Origin: Acidobacteriaceae bacterium
Lineage (GTDB): Bacteria > Acidobacteriota > Terriglobia > Terriglobales > Acidobacteriaceae
DNA length: 5,262 nt
Reading direction: 5' to 3'
Assembly (NCBI GenBank): GCA_003140705.1
Contig: PLKU01000208.1
Coordinates: forward strand, 424 to 5,685
The stretch's first letter is position 1; each line of letters begins with the position of its first letter. The position numbers and the translations under genes are program-made. The notes beneath the pieces are model-generated. The model was given only the letters and a program-made list of their open reading frames with translations, made no database searches and was not told the DNA's origin. Positions 1 through 5,262 of the stretch are shown piece by piece.

Positions 1-514
1 GCTCTACTGGCTGGCGCGCATGTTCGCCGCCGGCGAAGACCCGCTCTACCTGGCCCGGCGCGTGGTGCGCATGGCTGTCGAAGACATCGGCCTGGCCGCT
101 CCGGAAGCGCTCAACTTGTGTCTCTCTGCCAAGCAGGCTATGGAGTTTCTCGGCTCACCCGAAGGCGACCTGGCGCTGGCCGAGGCAGTGGTCTATCTGA
201 GCCTCGCGCCCAAGTCGAACTCGGTTTACACCGCATATGGCGCAGTGCAGCAGGAGATCGAGCACACCCGCCAGGAGCCAGTGCCGCTGCATCTGCGTAA
301 CGCGCCGACGCGGCTGATGAAAGAGCTCGACTACGGCAAGGGTTATCTCTACGCACACGATGTAGAAGGCCGCGTAGCTGATATGGACTGCCTGCCCGAC
401 TCATTGCGCGGCCACAGCTACTATCAGCCCACACGGGAAGGCCGCGAAAAACTTTTGGCCCAGCGCATGGAAGAGATTCGGCGGATTCGTGCCGGTAAGC
501 ACGCTGGCGGCTAA
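1..514 (+). CDS. rarA: Replication-associated recombination protein A (RarA/MgsA), C-terminal part, 5' truncated by the window edge
   Basis: This is the last ~171 residues of a RarA/MgsA/WRNIP1-family AAA+ ATPase, a cytoplasmic clamp-loader-like protein that acts at stalled replication forks. The reading frame is open from base 2 (LYWLARMFAAGEDPLYLARR), so the ATG at 20 is internal and the gene starts outside the window. The Walker A and B motifs are therefore not visible. What is visible is the end of the helical lid and the family's C-terminal tetramerisation domain. Recognisable blocks are VRMAVEDIGLAAPEAL, YLSLAPKSNSVYTAYGA, PLHLRNAPTRLMKELDYGKG, YLYAHD and SYYQPTREGREKLLAQRMEE. Family members are about 430-450 residues, and the C-terminus ends where expected, followed by TAA at 512-514. 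A 6-bp GC stem (506-511 with 523-528) spans the stop codon. It has no T-run directly behind it, so I do not call it a terminator. Identification is strong. Confidence 0.93.
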   Translation, partial: LYWLARMFAAGEDPLYLARRVVRMAVEDIGLAAPEALNLCLSAKQAMEFLGSPEGDLALAEAVVYLSLAPKSNSVYTAYGAVQQEIEHTRQEPVPLHLRNAPTRLMKELDYGKGYLYAHDVEGRVADMDCLPDSLRGHSYYQPTREGREKLLAQRMEEIRRIRAGKHAGG

Positions 515-571
515 GGGTTCTTGCCGCCCAGCAGCCCGCCTAATCTAATCACACCTTTTTTAATCAAACCC

Positions 572-580
572 TGTTAGACT
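572..580 (+). promoter_or_regulatory. Possible extended -10 element for the VOC gene
   Basis: TGTTAGACT resembles an extended -10 (TGn followed by TAGACT, four of six matches to TATAAT). It lies 57 bp before the VOC start codon, just downstream of an AT-rich stretch. No convincing -35 (TTGACA-like) is present 16-18 bp upstream, so the call rests on weak sequence match and position only. Confidence 0.2.
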
Positions 581-626
581 CGTGCGCATCCCAATCTCAG
601 CGTGCACGGATCCCGATCGATCCCCT

Positions 627-630
627 GGAG
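627..630 (+). promoter_or_regulatory. Ribosome binding site of the VOC gene
   Basis: GGAG sits 7 nt upstream of the ATG at 638. This decides the start: a longer reading from the ATG at 602 would add 12 residues (MHGSRSIPWSKA) that do not belong to the VOC fold. Confidence 0.65.
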
Positions 631-637
631 CAAAGCC

Positions 638-1093
638 ATGAGTGACAACCCAACCTTCATCCCCTACATCGTGGTCAGCAACGCCGCAGCAGCCATCGAC
701 TTCTACAAGGCAGCTTTTGGCGCGGTGGAACTGCTGCGTCACGCGGCTCCCAACAGCGAGAAACTCATGCACGCGAGCCTGAAGATCAACGGCGGCGTCC
801 TGATGATGAGCGACGACTTCTCCGCTTCAATGGGCGGCAAACCCCAGACACAGGAAGCGCTGGGCGGCAGCCCGGTGACCTTTCATTTGGCGGTCACGGA
901 CGCCGATGCCATCTGGGAAAAGGCTGCGGCTGCCGGCGCTGAGGTCACCATGCCGCTTGCGGACCAGTTCTGGGGCGACCGCTACGGACAGTTGCGGGAT
1001 CCCTTCGGCCACCGGTGGTCCATCGGCCAGTCCATTGTCAAGCGAACCGATGCCGAGATTGAGCAAGCCGCGAAGACTGCGTTCCCGGGATAG
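638..1093 (+). CDS. VOC-superfamily (glyoxalase/bleomycin-resistance fold) protein, PhnB-like
   Basis: This 151-residue soluble protein belongs to the PhnB-like branch of the vicinal oxygen chelate superfamily. Members are built from paired beta-alpha-beta-beta-beta modules and usually dimerise. The opening IPYIVVSNAAAAIDFYKAAF (residues 8-27) and MHASLKINGGVLMMSDD (44-60) form the first module. VTFHLAVTDADAIWEKAAAA (80-99) and DQFWGDRYGQLRDPFGHRWS (109-128) form the second. His45 and His83 occupy positions that carry metal ligands or their equivalents in VOC enzymes. The tail (ending EIEQAAKTAF) matches the usual helical end of the family, so the protein appears complete. The start is chosen from the GGAG seven bases upstream and from agreement with the fold's N-terminus. 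The substrate cannot be read from sequence: PhnB-type proteins are common and mostly uncharacterised, and resemblance to glyoxalase or antibiotic-binding proteins is at fold level only. It is convergent with the redoxin gene, and nothing nearby suggests its substrate. Confidence 0.9.
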   Translation: MSDNPTFIPYIVVSNAAAAIDFYKAAFGAVELLRHAAPNSEKLMHASLKINGGVLMMSDDFSASMGGKPQTQEALGGSPVTFHLAVTDADAIWEKAAAAGAEVTMPLADQFWGDRYGQLRDPFGHRWSIGQSIVKRTDAEIEQAAKTAFPG

Positions 1094-1095
1094 GA

Positions 1096-1142
1096 ATATC
1101 GAACCCCGGGAATTGCCTCGGGCCATTCTCGGGGTTCGATAT
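1096..1142. terminator. Long hairpin between convergent genes, probable bidirectional terminator
   Basis: Bases 1096-1108 (ATATCGAACCCCG) are a perfect 13-bp inverted repeat of 1130-1142. Pairing continues inward: 1109/1129 is G-T, 1110-1113 pair with 1125-1128, 1114/1124 is a mismatch, and 1115-1117 pair with 1121-1123, leaving a three-base loop (1118-1120). The whole 47-nt element fits into the 50-bp space between the VOC stop (TAG, 1091-1093) and the stop of the converging redoxin gene (1144-1146). That position is typical of a shared terminator. No T-run follows on either strand (CTCACTCTG on +, TTCCTATCC on -), so it is not a textbook intrinsic terminator. It could act as an RNA 3'-end stabiliser or through a U-tract-independent mechanism. 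Confidence 0.65.
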
Positions 1143-1143
1143 C

Positions 1144-1764
1144 TCACTCTGCGTACTTGACCGAGCAGCCATAAGGCCGCGTGTAAGGCGTCCCTACCGG
1201 CTTGCCCGCCATTGCCTCGGTAAGCGCTTCGGAAACATAATTGTGCGCACCGCCAATATCCTCGGGATCAGGCGTGGGCCGGTCGTCGATGGCGCCGTCA
1301 TAAATTAAAATGCCGGAGGGATCGATGACGATCATCTGCGGCGTGGTCTTGGCATTGTAGAGGCGGCCAAGCCTACCCTCCGGATCCATCAGCACTGCGG
1401 TGGGAGCGGCGTGAACATTGGCAAGATAATCGTTCTCTTGGCTGGGCGTGACGTAACCTTGCTCGCCGGGAGCAGAAGAGATGACCGTGAACCAAGCCAC
1501 GCCCTTCGCCGTCCACTCCTTCTGTAGAGCCTGCATGTTGCCGGAGCAATAGTGCTTTCTGGTGTAGGGACAGCCCTGGTTGTGCCATTCAAACACGAAA
1601 TACTTGCCCCGATACTGCGCCAGAGTTTCGGTCTGGCCGCGGGAATCAGTTGCAATAAACGCGGGCGCAGGCGCGCCGACCCGAACTGACTGGGCAGGTG
1701 CGCACGTGGCGAGCAGCACAGCCGCAAATGCCACACACCCCGAAAAACGAGAGCTGAATTTCAT
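1144..1764 (-). CDS. Secreted peroxiredoxin-like (redoxin/AhpC-TSA, PRX_like1-type) thiol protein
   Basis: This 206-residue thioredoxin-fold protein is probably exported to the periplasm. Residues 1-25 form a Sec-type signal peptide (MKFSSRF, a hydrophobic core around 10-20, then TCAPAQS, with likely cleavage near 25). The mature domain opens with VGAPAPAFIATDSRGQTETL, typical of AhpC/TSA redoxins. The active-site region is EWHNQGCPYTRKHYC (59-73): Cys65 sits at the peroxidatic position, Cys73 is extra, and Pro142 in KTTPQMIVID is the cis-Pro. The end, YDGAIDDRP (155-163), NYVSEAL and TRPYGCSVKY (195-204), matches the PRX_like1-type redoxins, with Cys200 as the conserved C-terminal cysteine and possible resolving partner. 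Many relatives carry a CxxC ending at the first cysteine; here the preceding cysteine is absent. The ATG at 1764 was chosen over a TTG at 1773 because AGGAGG lies 9 nt before the ATG and abuts the TTG. It follows the DsbD-like gene by 54 bp on the same strand, which suggests that protein as its reductant. Fold assignment is firm, peroxidase activity is inferred. Confidence 0.87.
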   Translation of the reverse strand: MKFSSRFSGCVAFAAVLLATCAPAQSVRVGAPAPAFIATDSRGQTETLAQYRGKYFVFEWHNQGCPYTRKHYCSGNMQALQKEWTAKGVAWFTVISSAPGEQGYVTPSQENDYLANVHAAPTAVLMDPEGRLGRLYNAKTTPQMIVIDPSGILIYDGAIDDRPTPDPEDIGGAHNYVSEALTEAMAGKPVGTPYTRPYGCSVKYAE

Positions 1765-1773
1765 GAGAGTCAA

Positions 1774-1779
1774 CCTCCT
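1774..1779 (-). promoter_or_regulatory. Strong ribosome binding site of the redoxin gene
   Basis: On the - strand this reads AGGAGG, a perfect Shine-Dalgarno core, with a 9-nt spacer to the ATG at 1764. The upstream in-frame TTG (1773-1771) directly touches the motif and cannot be the start served by it. Confidence 0.8.
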
Positions 1780-1818
1780 GAGGGGAATCAGACGATCAAC
1801 TGACGCGATTGCGTTGGC

Positions 1819-4029
1819 TTACTTCCCGTTGGACGCTTCGGCACTGGGCTGGGTTGCAGGCTTGGGCAGACCGTTGAGAGCATCGGTGACGATGCCGGGG
1901 GTAAGCACCTCGGGCAGCATTACGGGTTCACTCTGGCCTGGTGTGTAGAGGGCGTAGGCTGGGACTCCGCTGCGCCCAAGAGCAGTCAACGCCTGGGTGA
2001 TGGCCTCATCATGGCGCGTCCAGTCAGCCTTCATCAAAACCACGTTTCGGGCTTGAAAGGCCCTTTCGACTTCGGGCTGGCCGAGTGCCACCTTTTCATT
2101 CACCTGGCAACTCAGGCACCAGCTTGCCGTGAAATCCACAAACACTGGCTGCCCCGCCGCAAGCGAACGGCTAACCCCGTCGGAAGACCATGGCTGCCAG
2201 AGCCCGGACGCCTGTGGTGTTGATGACGTCTCAGAGGCAACAGCCAATTTTTCGGGAGCAACAACAGAAAGGACAGTGACTCCGAGCAGAATCAGCGCGG
2301 CCACAACTGTCGACCAGCGCTTGGCCGGCCAGCGTCCCAGGAACCACCCCGCAACAGCCAGCAACAGAAAACTCCCCAGCAACGCCGCCAGTACGCTGGC
2401 TCCATAAGCTTTGGCAAGCACCCACGCCAGCCCGATCACGGTGGCAAAGATGGGCACGGAGACCGCCTGGCGCAGAACTTCCATCCACGCTCCGGGCCGG
2501 GGCAGAAGGCGCGTCCAGGCCGGTTGCAGCGTGAGCGCTACATAAGGCGCGGCCAGGCCAAGCGCCAAAGCCGTAAACACCGCAAAGGTCACGGCAGCGG
2601 ATTGCCCCATGGCATATCCGATGGCCGCACCCATGAATGGCGCAGTGCACGGCGTAGCCACAATCACCGCCAGAACGCCGGTGAAGAAACTTCCGGTGTA
2701 GCCTTGCTTCGCAGCCAACGAACCGCCCGCACTGGTGAGAGAGAGGCCAATCTCAAACTGCCCTGCCAGCGAGAGTCCCAGGAAGAACAACAGTCCTGCC
2801 ATCAGGGCAAGAAACACCGGCGACTGGAACTGGAAACCCCACCCCAGCGTTCCTCCCGCGGCGCGCAACCCGAGCAACACGCCGACCAGCAACCAGAAGG
2901 AGACAAGAATGCCGGCGGTGTATGCGAATCCGTGTGCCCGCATCTTGTGCCGCTCTTCATTGCCAGAGTTGACCAGAGCCAGCCCCTTCAGGAACAGCAC
3001 CGGAAACACACAGGGCATGAGATTCAGTAGCAGTCCGCCCAGAAATGCCAGGCCCGAAGCACGCAGGAGCGCTGAAAATGTGAACGGATTCGCAGTCTTC
3101 GGCGCGGGCTGAGGCTGGATCGGCGCAGGGGCCGGGGCCGATGGCGGAGCCGTCGTCGCAACAGTTGGCGTGCTTGGCGCGGCCTCTGCCACCGGTGCCG
3201 CGGCGCTGCTCAACTGCGCCGTCAGTTCGAAGGACCGGCCACGAGACAGCTCCAGAACTCCTTTTAATTGCGGCGGATTCGCGGAAATATTCGCGTCTTT
3301 CTTGAGATCAAGAATCAAGCCCTTCGCCGTTGGCGTCAGCTTCTGCGGAGCAGGATTGTCGAGGATGTTTTCCTCGGACGGGAAGAACGAAGCCTCCGTT
3401 TCCTCTTGCCCGGTTTGGATGGAGAGGCGAAACCCTTCCTTCGTCGGCTCAAAGACGGCCTTGGCAGTGGTTGGCAGAGCCGTTGGAATGCGGCCCTCGA
3501 ACCGGTGGAAGATGTCGCTGTCGAATGCCAGCGACACTGGCTTGCGCGGATGGTCGTAAACCTCGCGGCTCAGCTCAAGCTCAGCTTTGCCTGGGATGCA
3601 TGTAGCGCGGCAAACCAGCCAATCCACTTTGGCTTGAATGACGGCTGGACCGGGCTTCGCCGACTTCGACACATTGAGCGTCAGCGGGAACAGCACCTCA
3701 TCCTCATACCCAAAATCCATCAGCGGGCCAAGCGGAAGCCGGCTGGGAGCCGGAAACTGCAAGGCTCCTGCGGAGATGCCCTTAGGAAGAGTCCACTTGA
3801 TGTGCGGGGGTTCGCCGGCATCGCCCGCGTTTTTCCAGTAGACGTGCCAGCCTGGCTCCAACTTGAAGTAAAGCCCTGATTCGGCGGCTTCGCCGCGATT
3901 CAATCCCTGGGGAAGAACAATCATCTGCACATGCACGTGCGGCGCGTCAGCGGAACTCGAATCAGCCAGCGCGGGCAAACCCGTTGCAAACAACGCCAAC
4001 AAAACGAAGATCAGTCGAGAAACGCGCAT
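1819..4029 (-). CDS. DsbD/ScsB-type thiol:disulfide interchange protein (transmembrane reductase)
   Basis: This 736-residue inner-membrane protein moves reducing equivalents from cytoplasmic thioredoxin to envelope thiol proteins. After a signal peptide (1-22), a periplasmic N-terminal domain contains PGWHVYWKNAGDAGEPP (59-75), FGYEDEVLFPL (106-116) and DWLVCRATCIPG (136-147), with the redox pair Cys140/Cys144. These blocks are ScsB-like more than E. coli DsbD-like. An Ala/Pro-rich linker (about 276-312) leads to about eight membrane segments (roughly 320-592) carrying LNLMPCVFPVLFLKG with Cys340 and VATPCTAPFMG with Cys461, the two intramembrane cysteines of the family. The C-terminal thioredoxin-fold domain (about 605-720) has FVDFTASWCLSCQVNEK (630-646) with the Cys638-x-x-Cys641 pair and SGVPAYALY with the cis-Pro. 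All six expected redox cysteines are present, so the protein should be functional. The start at 4029 gives a clean signal peptide, although the only good Shine-Dalgarno lies 15 nt away. I leave the symbol empty because dsbD versus scsB cannot be settled by reading alone. Confidence 0.93.
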   Translation of the reverse strand: MRVSRLIFVLLALFATGLPALADSSSADAPHVHVQMIVLPQGLNRGEAAESGLYFKLEPGWHVYWKNAGDAGEPPHIKWTLPKGISAGALQFPAPSRLPLGPLMDFGYEDEVLFPLTLNVSKSAKPGPAVIQAKVDWLVCRATCIPGKAELELSREVYDHPRKPVSLAFDSDIFHRFEGRIPTALPTTAKAVFEPTKEGFRLSIQTGQEETEASFFPSEENILDNPAPQKLTPTAKGLILDLKKDANISANPPQLKGVLELSRGRSFELTAQLSSAAAPVAEAAPSTPTVATTAPPSAPAPAPIQPQPAPKTANPFTFSALLRASGLAFLGGLLLNLMPCVFPVLFLKGLALVNSGNEERHKMRAHGFAYTAGILVSFWLLVGVLLGLRAAGGTLGWGFQFQSPVFLALMAGLLFFLGLSLAGQFEIGLSLTSAGGSLAAKQGYTGSFFTGVLAVIVATPCTAPFMGAAIGYAMGQSAAVTFAVFTALALGLAAPYVALTLQPAWTRLLPRPGAWMEVLRQAVSVPIFATVIGLAWVLAKAYGASVLAALLGSFLLLAVAGWFLGRWPAKRWSTVVAALILLGVTVLSVVAPEKLAVASETSSTPQASGLWQPWSSDGVSRSLAAGQPVFVDFTASWCLSCQVNEKVALGQPEVERAFQARNVVLMKADWTRHDEAITQALTALGRSGVPAYALYTPGQSEPVMLPEVLTPGIVTDALNGLPKPATQPSAEASNGK
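3094..3204 (-). other. Ala/Pro-rich linker segment inside the DsbD-like protein
   Basis: This covers codons for about residues 276-312 (from AAAPVAEAAPSTPTV through PQPAPKTA). The low-complexity, uncharged stretch separates the periplasmic N-terminal domain from the first membrane segment. Such linkers are flexible. Here it probably lets the N-terminal Cys140/Cys144 domain swing between the membrane domain, the thioredoxin-like domain and its client proteins. Confidence 0.7.
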
Positions 4030-4044
4030 GAAGTGGAAAGCTGG

Positions 4045-4050
4045 CTCCTC
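4045..4050 (-). promoter_or_regulatory. GAGGAG upstream of the DsbD-like gene, unusually distant Shine-Dalgarno
   Basis: On the - strand this reads GAGGAG, 15 nt before the ATG at 4029. That is longer than the usual 5-10 nt. No other in-frame ATG, GTG or TTG exists between it and 4029, and the encoded signal peptide begins exactly at this ATG. Either spacing is suboptimal and translation is modest, or RNA folding shortens the gap. Confidence 0.4.
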
Positions 4051-4097
4051 ACCGTTTGACTCTCAGCGCTAACCAATAGTCGCACCGAGTTTACTGT

Positions 4098-4544
4098 TTA
4101 CCTGCGAGCGTTCAAATCCGGCCGCTTCGCATGTTCCCTGTAGATGCAATCATTCTGAACGCACTTGATCCCAGCCGCACGAGCCCTGGCGACGGCCTCT
4201 TCGTGGATGACCTCGTCCTGCAGCCACAGATACGGGATGCCCAGCCGTATAGCGTCGTCCACAATGGGGGGCACGTACCCTGAGGCGCGAAAGACGTCCA
4301 CAAGATCGATGCCCAGGCCGGTATCTTCCTTTATTTCGATCTGTGCCGACTCCAGGTCCGGGAAGCACTTCAGGCCAATCACCTCACTCAACGCCGGATT
4401 CACCGGAACAACACGATAACCATTTTCGGCCAGATAGCGCCCGATATGATGGCTCGCTCGCCAGGTCTTGTCGCTCATACCGACCACGGCGATGGCCTTC
4501 GCATTCCGCAGCATCTCGTCAATGACAGATGGATCGTTGCCCAT
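4098..4544 (-). CDS. CoA-binding Rossmann-fold protein, YccU type
   Basis: This 148-residue soluble cytoplasmic protein consists of a single CoA-binding domain, like that of succinyl-CoA synthetase alpha subunits but without the ligase domains. The nucleotide-binding loop is AIAVVGMSDKTWRASHHIGR (17-36), followed by the second strand YRVVPVNP (43-50). Further signature blocks are IDLVDVFR (79-86), IVDDAIRLGIPYLWLQDEVI (94-113, with the WLQ motif), HEEAVARARAAGIKCV and NDCIYREHAK (131-140). A short insertion of about seven residues (KEDTGLG, 72-78) precedes the VDVFR strand. The length is normal for the family. The family binds CoA or acyl-CoA but its biological role is unknown, so no pathway is assigned. 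GAGGAG lies 6 nt before the ATG. The gene starts 17 bp after prfB ends, so the two are probably co-transcribed. A 68-bp gap separates it from the DsbD-like gene downstream. Confidence 0.92.
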   Translation of the reverse strand: MGNDPSVIDEMLRNAKAIAVVGMSDKTWRASHHIGRYLAENGYRVVPVNPALSEVIGLKCFPDLESAQIEIKEDTGLGIDLVDVFRASGYVPPIVDDAIRLGIPYLWLQDEVIHEEAVARARAAGIKCVQNDCIYREHAKRPDLNARR

Positions 4545-4550
4545 GACCCG

Positions 4551-4556
4551 CTCCTC
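4551..4556 (-). promoter_or_regulatory. Ribosome binding site of the CoA-binding protein gene
   Basis: On the - strand this reads GAGGAG with a 6-nt spacer to the ATG at 4544. It lies in the 17-bp gap after the prfB stop, consistent with translation of a second cistron on the prfB transcript. Confidence 0.75.
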
Positions 4557-4561
4557 AGCCT

Positions 4562-5262
4562 CTACACATCCAGATCGTCGTCCGCTGCCGCGTCATTCGC
4601 GGTTCCCCGCCGCTTGGCCAGCAGATAGCCGCGCAGAAATGGCTCCAGATATCCGTCGAGTACCTTGTCCACGTCGCCCACTTCCACCTTGGTCCGGTGG
4701 TCCTTGGCAATCCGATATGGCTGCAATACGTACGACCGGATCTGCGAGCCGAAATTGATCTCAAGCTTCGAGTCTTCGACTTTCCGCGAAACGGCCCGCT
4801 TCTTTTCCAATTCGTATTCATAGAGCCGCGACCGCAGCATCTTCATCGCCTTCTCGCGGTTCTTGTGCTGACTGCGCTCGTTCTGGCATTGCACGACTAT
4901 TCCGGTTGGAAGGTGCGTCATGCGCACCGCGGAGTCAGTGGTGTTGACGTGCTGGCCGCCCTTGCCGCCGGAGCGATATGTGTCAATGCGCAGATCTTCC
5001 AGCTTCAAATCCACGTAGATGGTTTCGTCAATCTCCGGTGAAACATATACCGAGGCAAACGACGTATGCCGGCGTTTGGCCGAGTCAAAAGGCGAGATGC
5101 GCACCAACCGGTGAACGCCGCTCTCGCCGGCCAGTTGTCCAAAGGCGTAATCGCCGATGATGGTGAACGTAGCGGACTTGATGCCCGCCTCTTCGCCGTC
5201 CTGGTAGTCGTTGATTTCGGTTTTGAAACCCTGCTGCTCTGCCCAGCGCAGGTACATGCGCA
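4562..5262 (-). CDS. prfB: Peptide chain release factor 2 (RF2), C-terminal two thirds, 5' end beyond the window
   Basis: The product recognises UGA and UAA stop codons in the ribosomal A site and triggers hydrolysis of the finished peptide. About 232 residues are visible out of a usual 320-370. The frame stays open to the right edge (an Arg codon precedes [12 protein letters not shown]), so the Met at 5257 is internal. RF2 rather than RF1 is shown by the stop-codon recognition tripeptide Ser-Pro-Phe in [15 protein letters not shown] (5087-5095); RF1 has PxT there. The catalytic GGQ loop lies at 4952-4960 in [19 protein letters not shown], followed by [20 protein letters not shown] (nine codons downstream) and the conserved end [22 protein letters not shown]. 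The C-terminus carries a short acidic tail (DDDLDV). The programmed +1 frameshift site that many prfB genes have near codon 25 would lie outside this window, so autoregulation cannot be judged. The CoA-binding protein gene follows at 17 bp. Confidence 0.95.
   Translation of the reverse strand, partial: RMYLRWAEQQGFKTEINDYQDGEEAGIKSATFTIIGDYAFGQLAGESGVHRLVRISPFDSAKRRHTSFASVYVSPEIDETIYVDLKLEDLRIDTYRSGGKGGQHVNTTDSAVRMTHLPTGIVVQCQNERSQHKNREKAMKMLRSRLYEYELEKKRAVSRKVEDSKLEINFGSQIRSYVLQPYRIAKDHRTKVEVGDVDKVLDGYLEPFLRGYLLAKRRGTANDAAADDDLDV

Larger units (their letters stand above)
515..637. other. Intergenic gap between rarA and the VOC gene
   Basis: This 123-bp gap contains no gene. It is more AT-rich in the middle (about 540-580) than the flanking coding DNA and contains a run of six T at 556-561. 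The AT-rich island followed by a possible extended -10 is where I would look for the promoter of the VOC gene. The T-run is about 28 bp beyond the small GC stem at the rarA stop, too far to form a standard intrinsic terminator with it. Confidence 0.5.

Noticed and set aside
20..514. ATG at 20 as the start of a small 164-residue protein
   Set aside because: The frame is open upstream to the window edge and the residues before it (LYWLAR) continue the RarA family sequence, so this is an internal Met of a truncated gene.
506..528. GC stem at the end of rarA (506-511 with 523-528) as an intrinsic terminator
   Set aside because: The stem is only 6 bp, overlaps the coding end, and the only T-run (556-561) is about 28 bp away.
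602..637. Longer start for the VOC protein at 602
   Set aside because: The added residues do not fit the fold's N-terminus, and GGAG is correctly spaced for the ATG at 638.
1765..1773. TTG start adding three residues to the redoxin
   Set aside because: It directly abuts the AGGAGG motif, leaving no spacer, while the ATG at 1764 is correctly spaced.
1800..1817. Small hairpin just downstream of the DsbD-like stop codon
   Set aside because: On the transcribed (-) strand only four contiguous base pairs plus one isolated pair remain around a four-base loop, which is within chance expectation.
2524..3030. 168-residue open frame on the + strand opposite the membrane segments of the DsbD-like gene
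   Set aside because: The composition (very rich in Arg, Gln, Glu, Ser, His) is what the complement of hydrophobic membrane codons produces. No domain is recognisable.
3268..3879. 203-residue open frame on the + strand opposite the DsbD-like gene
   Set aside because: It is antisense to a clearly functional gene with all its domains intact, has Arg/Leu-rich composition without recognisable motifs, and shows no ribosome binding site I would credit. It is a GC-rich shadow frame.
4562..5262. prfB programmed frameshift signal
   Set aside because: The visible frame is continuous and the known frameshift position is near the N-terminus, which lies outside this window. Nothing can be said about it here.
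1..5262. Defence system, mobile element, CRISPR array or biosynthetic cluster
   Set aside because: All six coding regions are recognisable housekeeping or common accessory families. There are no direct-repeat arrays, transposase remnants, attachment sites, tRNA genes or abrupt composition changes visible by reading.

Overview
The window looks like an ordinary chromosomal segment of a GC-rich, Gram-negative-type bacterium. The proteins carrying signal peptides and the DsbD-like reductase point to an organism with a periplasm. The general look of the proteins is compatible with Acidobacteriota, but that is an impression from protein style and not a demonstrated assignment. I see no mobile element, CRISPR array, phage gene, tRNA or rRNA.

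Layout: the left fifth is read on the + strand. It holds the 3' end of rarA (a replication-fork ATPase, up to 514), a 123-bp gap, and a complete PhnB-type VOC/glyoxalase-fold gene (638-1093). The rest is read on the - strand as a co-directional series. In order of transcription these are prfB (peptide chain release factor 2, entering from the right edge and lacking its N-terminus), a small CoA-binding Rossmann protein of the YccU type, a 736-residue DsbD/ScsB-type transmembrane thiol reductase, and a secreted peroxiredoxin-like protein. The two blocks converge at 1093/1144. The 50-bp gap there is almost filled by a long hairpin (1096-1142), the likely bidirectional transcription barrier.

How the genes work together: the DsbD-like protein should carry electrons from cytoplasmic thioredoxin across the inner membrane. 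The redoxin gene follows 54 bp downstream on the same strand behind a perfect AGGAGG. It encodes an exported protein with a peroxiredoxin-like CPY cysteine and the C-terminal GCS(V/I)K cysteine of its family. The simplest reading is an envelope reductant-delivery pair, with the DsbD-like protein keeping the secreted redoxin reduced. prfB and the CoA-binding gene are 17 bp apart and probably co-transcribed; whether dsbD belongs to the same transcript is open. rarA and the VOC gene have no evident functional link to the others.

I found no sign of a wholly new system. The points most worth a second look are the DsbD-redoxin pair, the hairpin between the convergent genes, and a few residue-level oddities in prfB and the redoxin.
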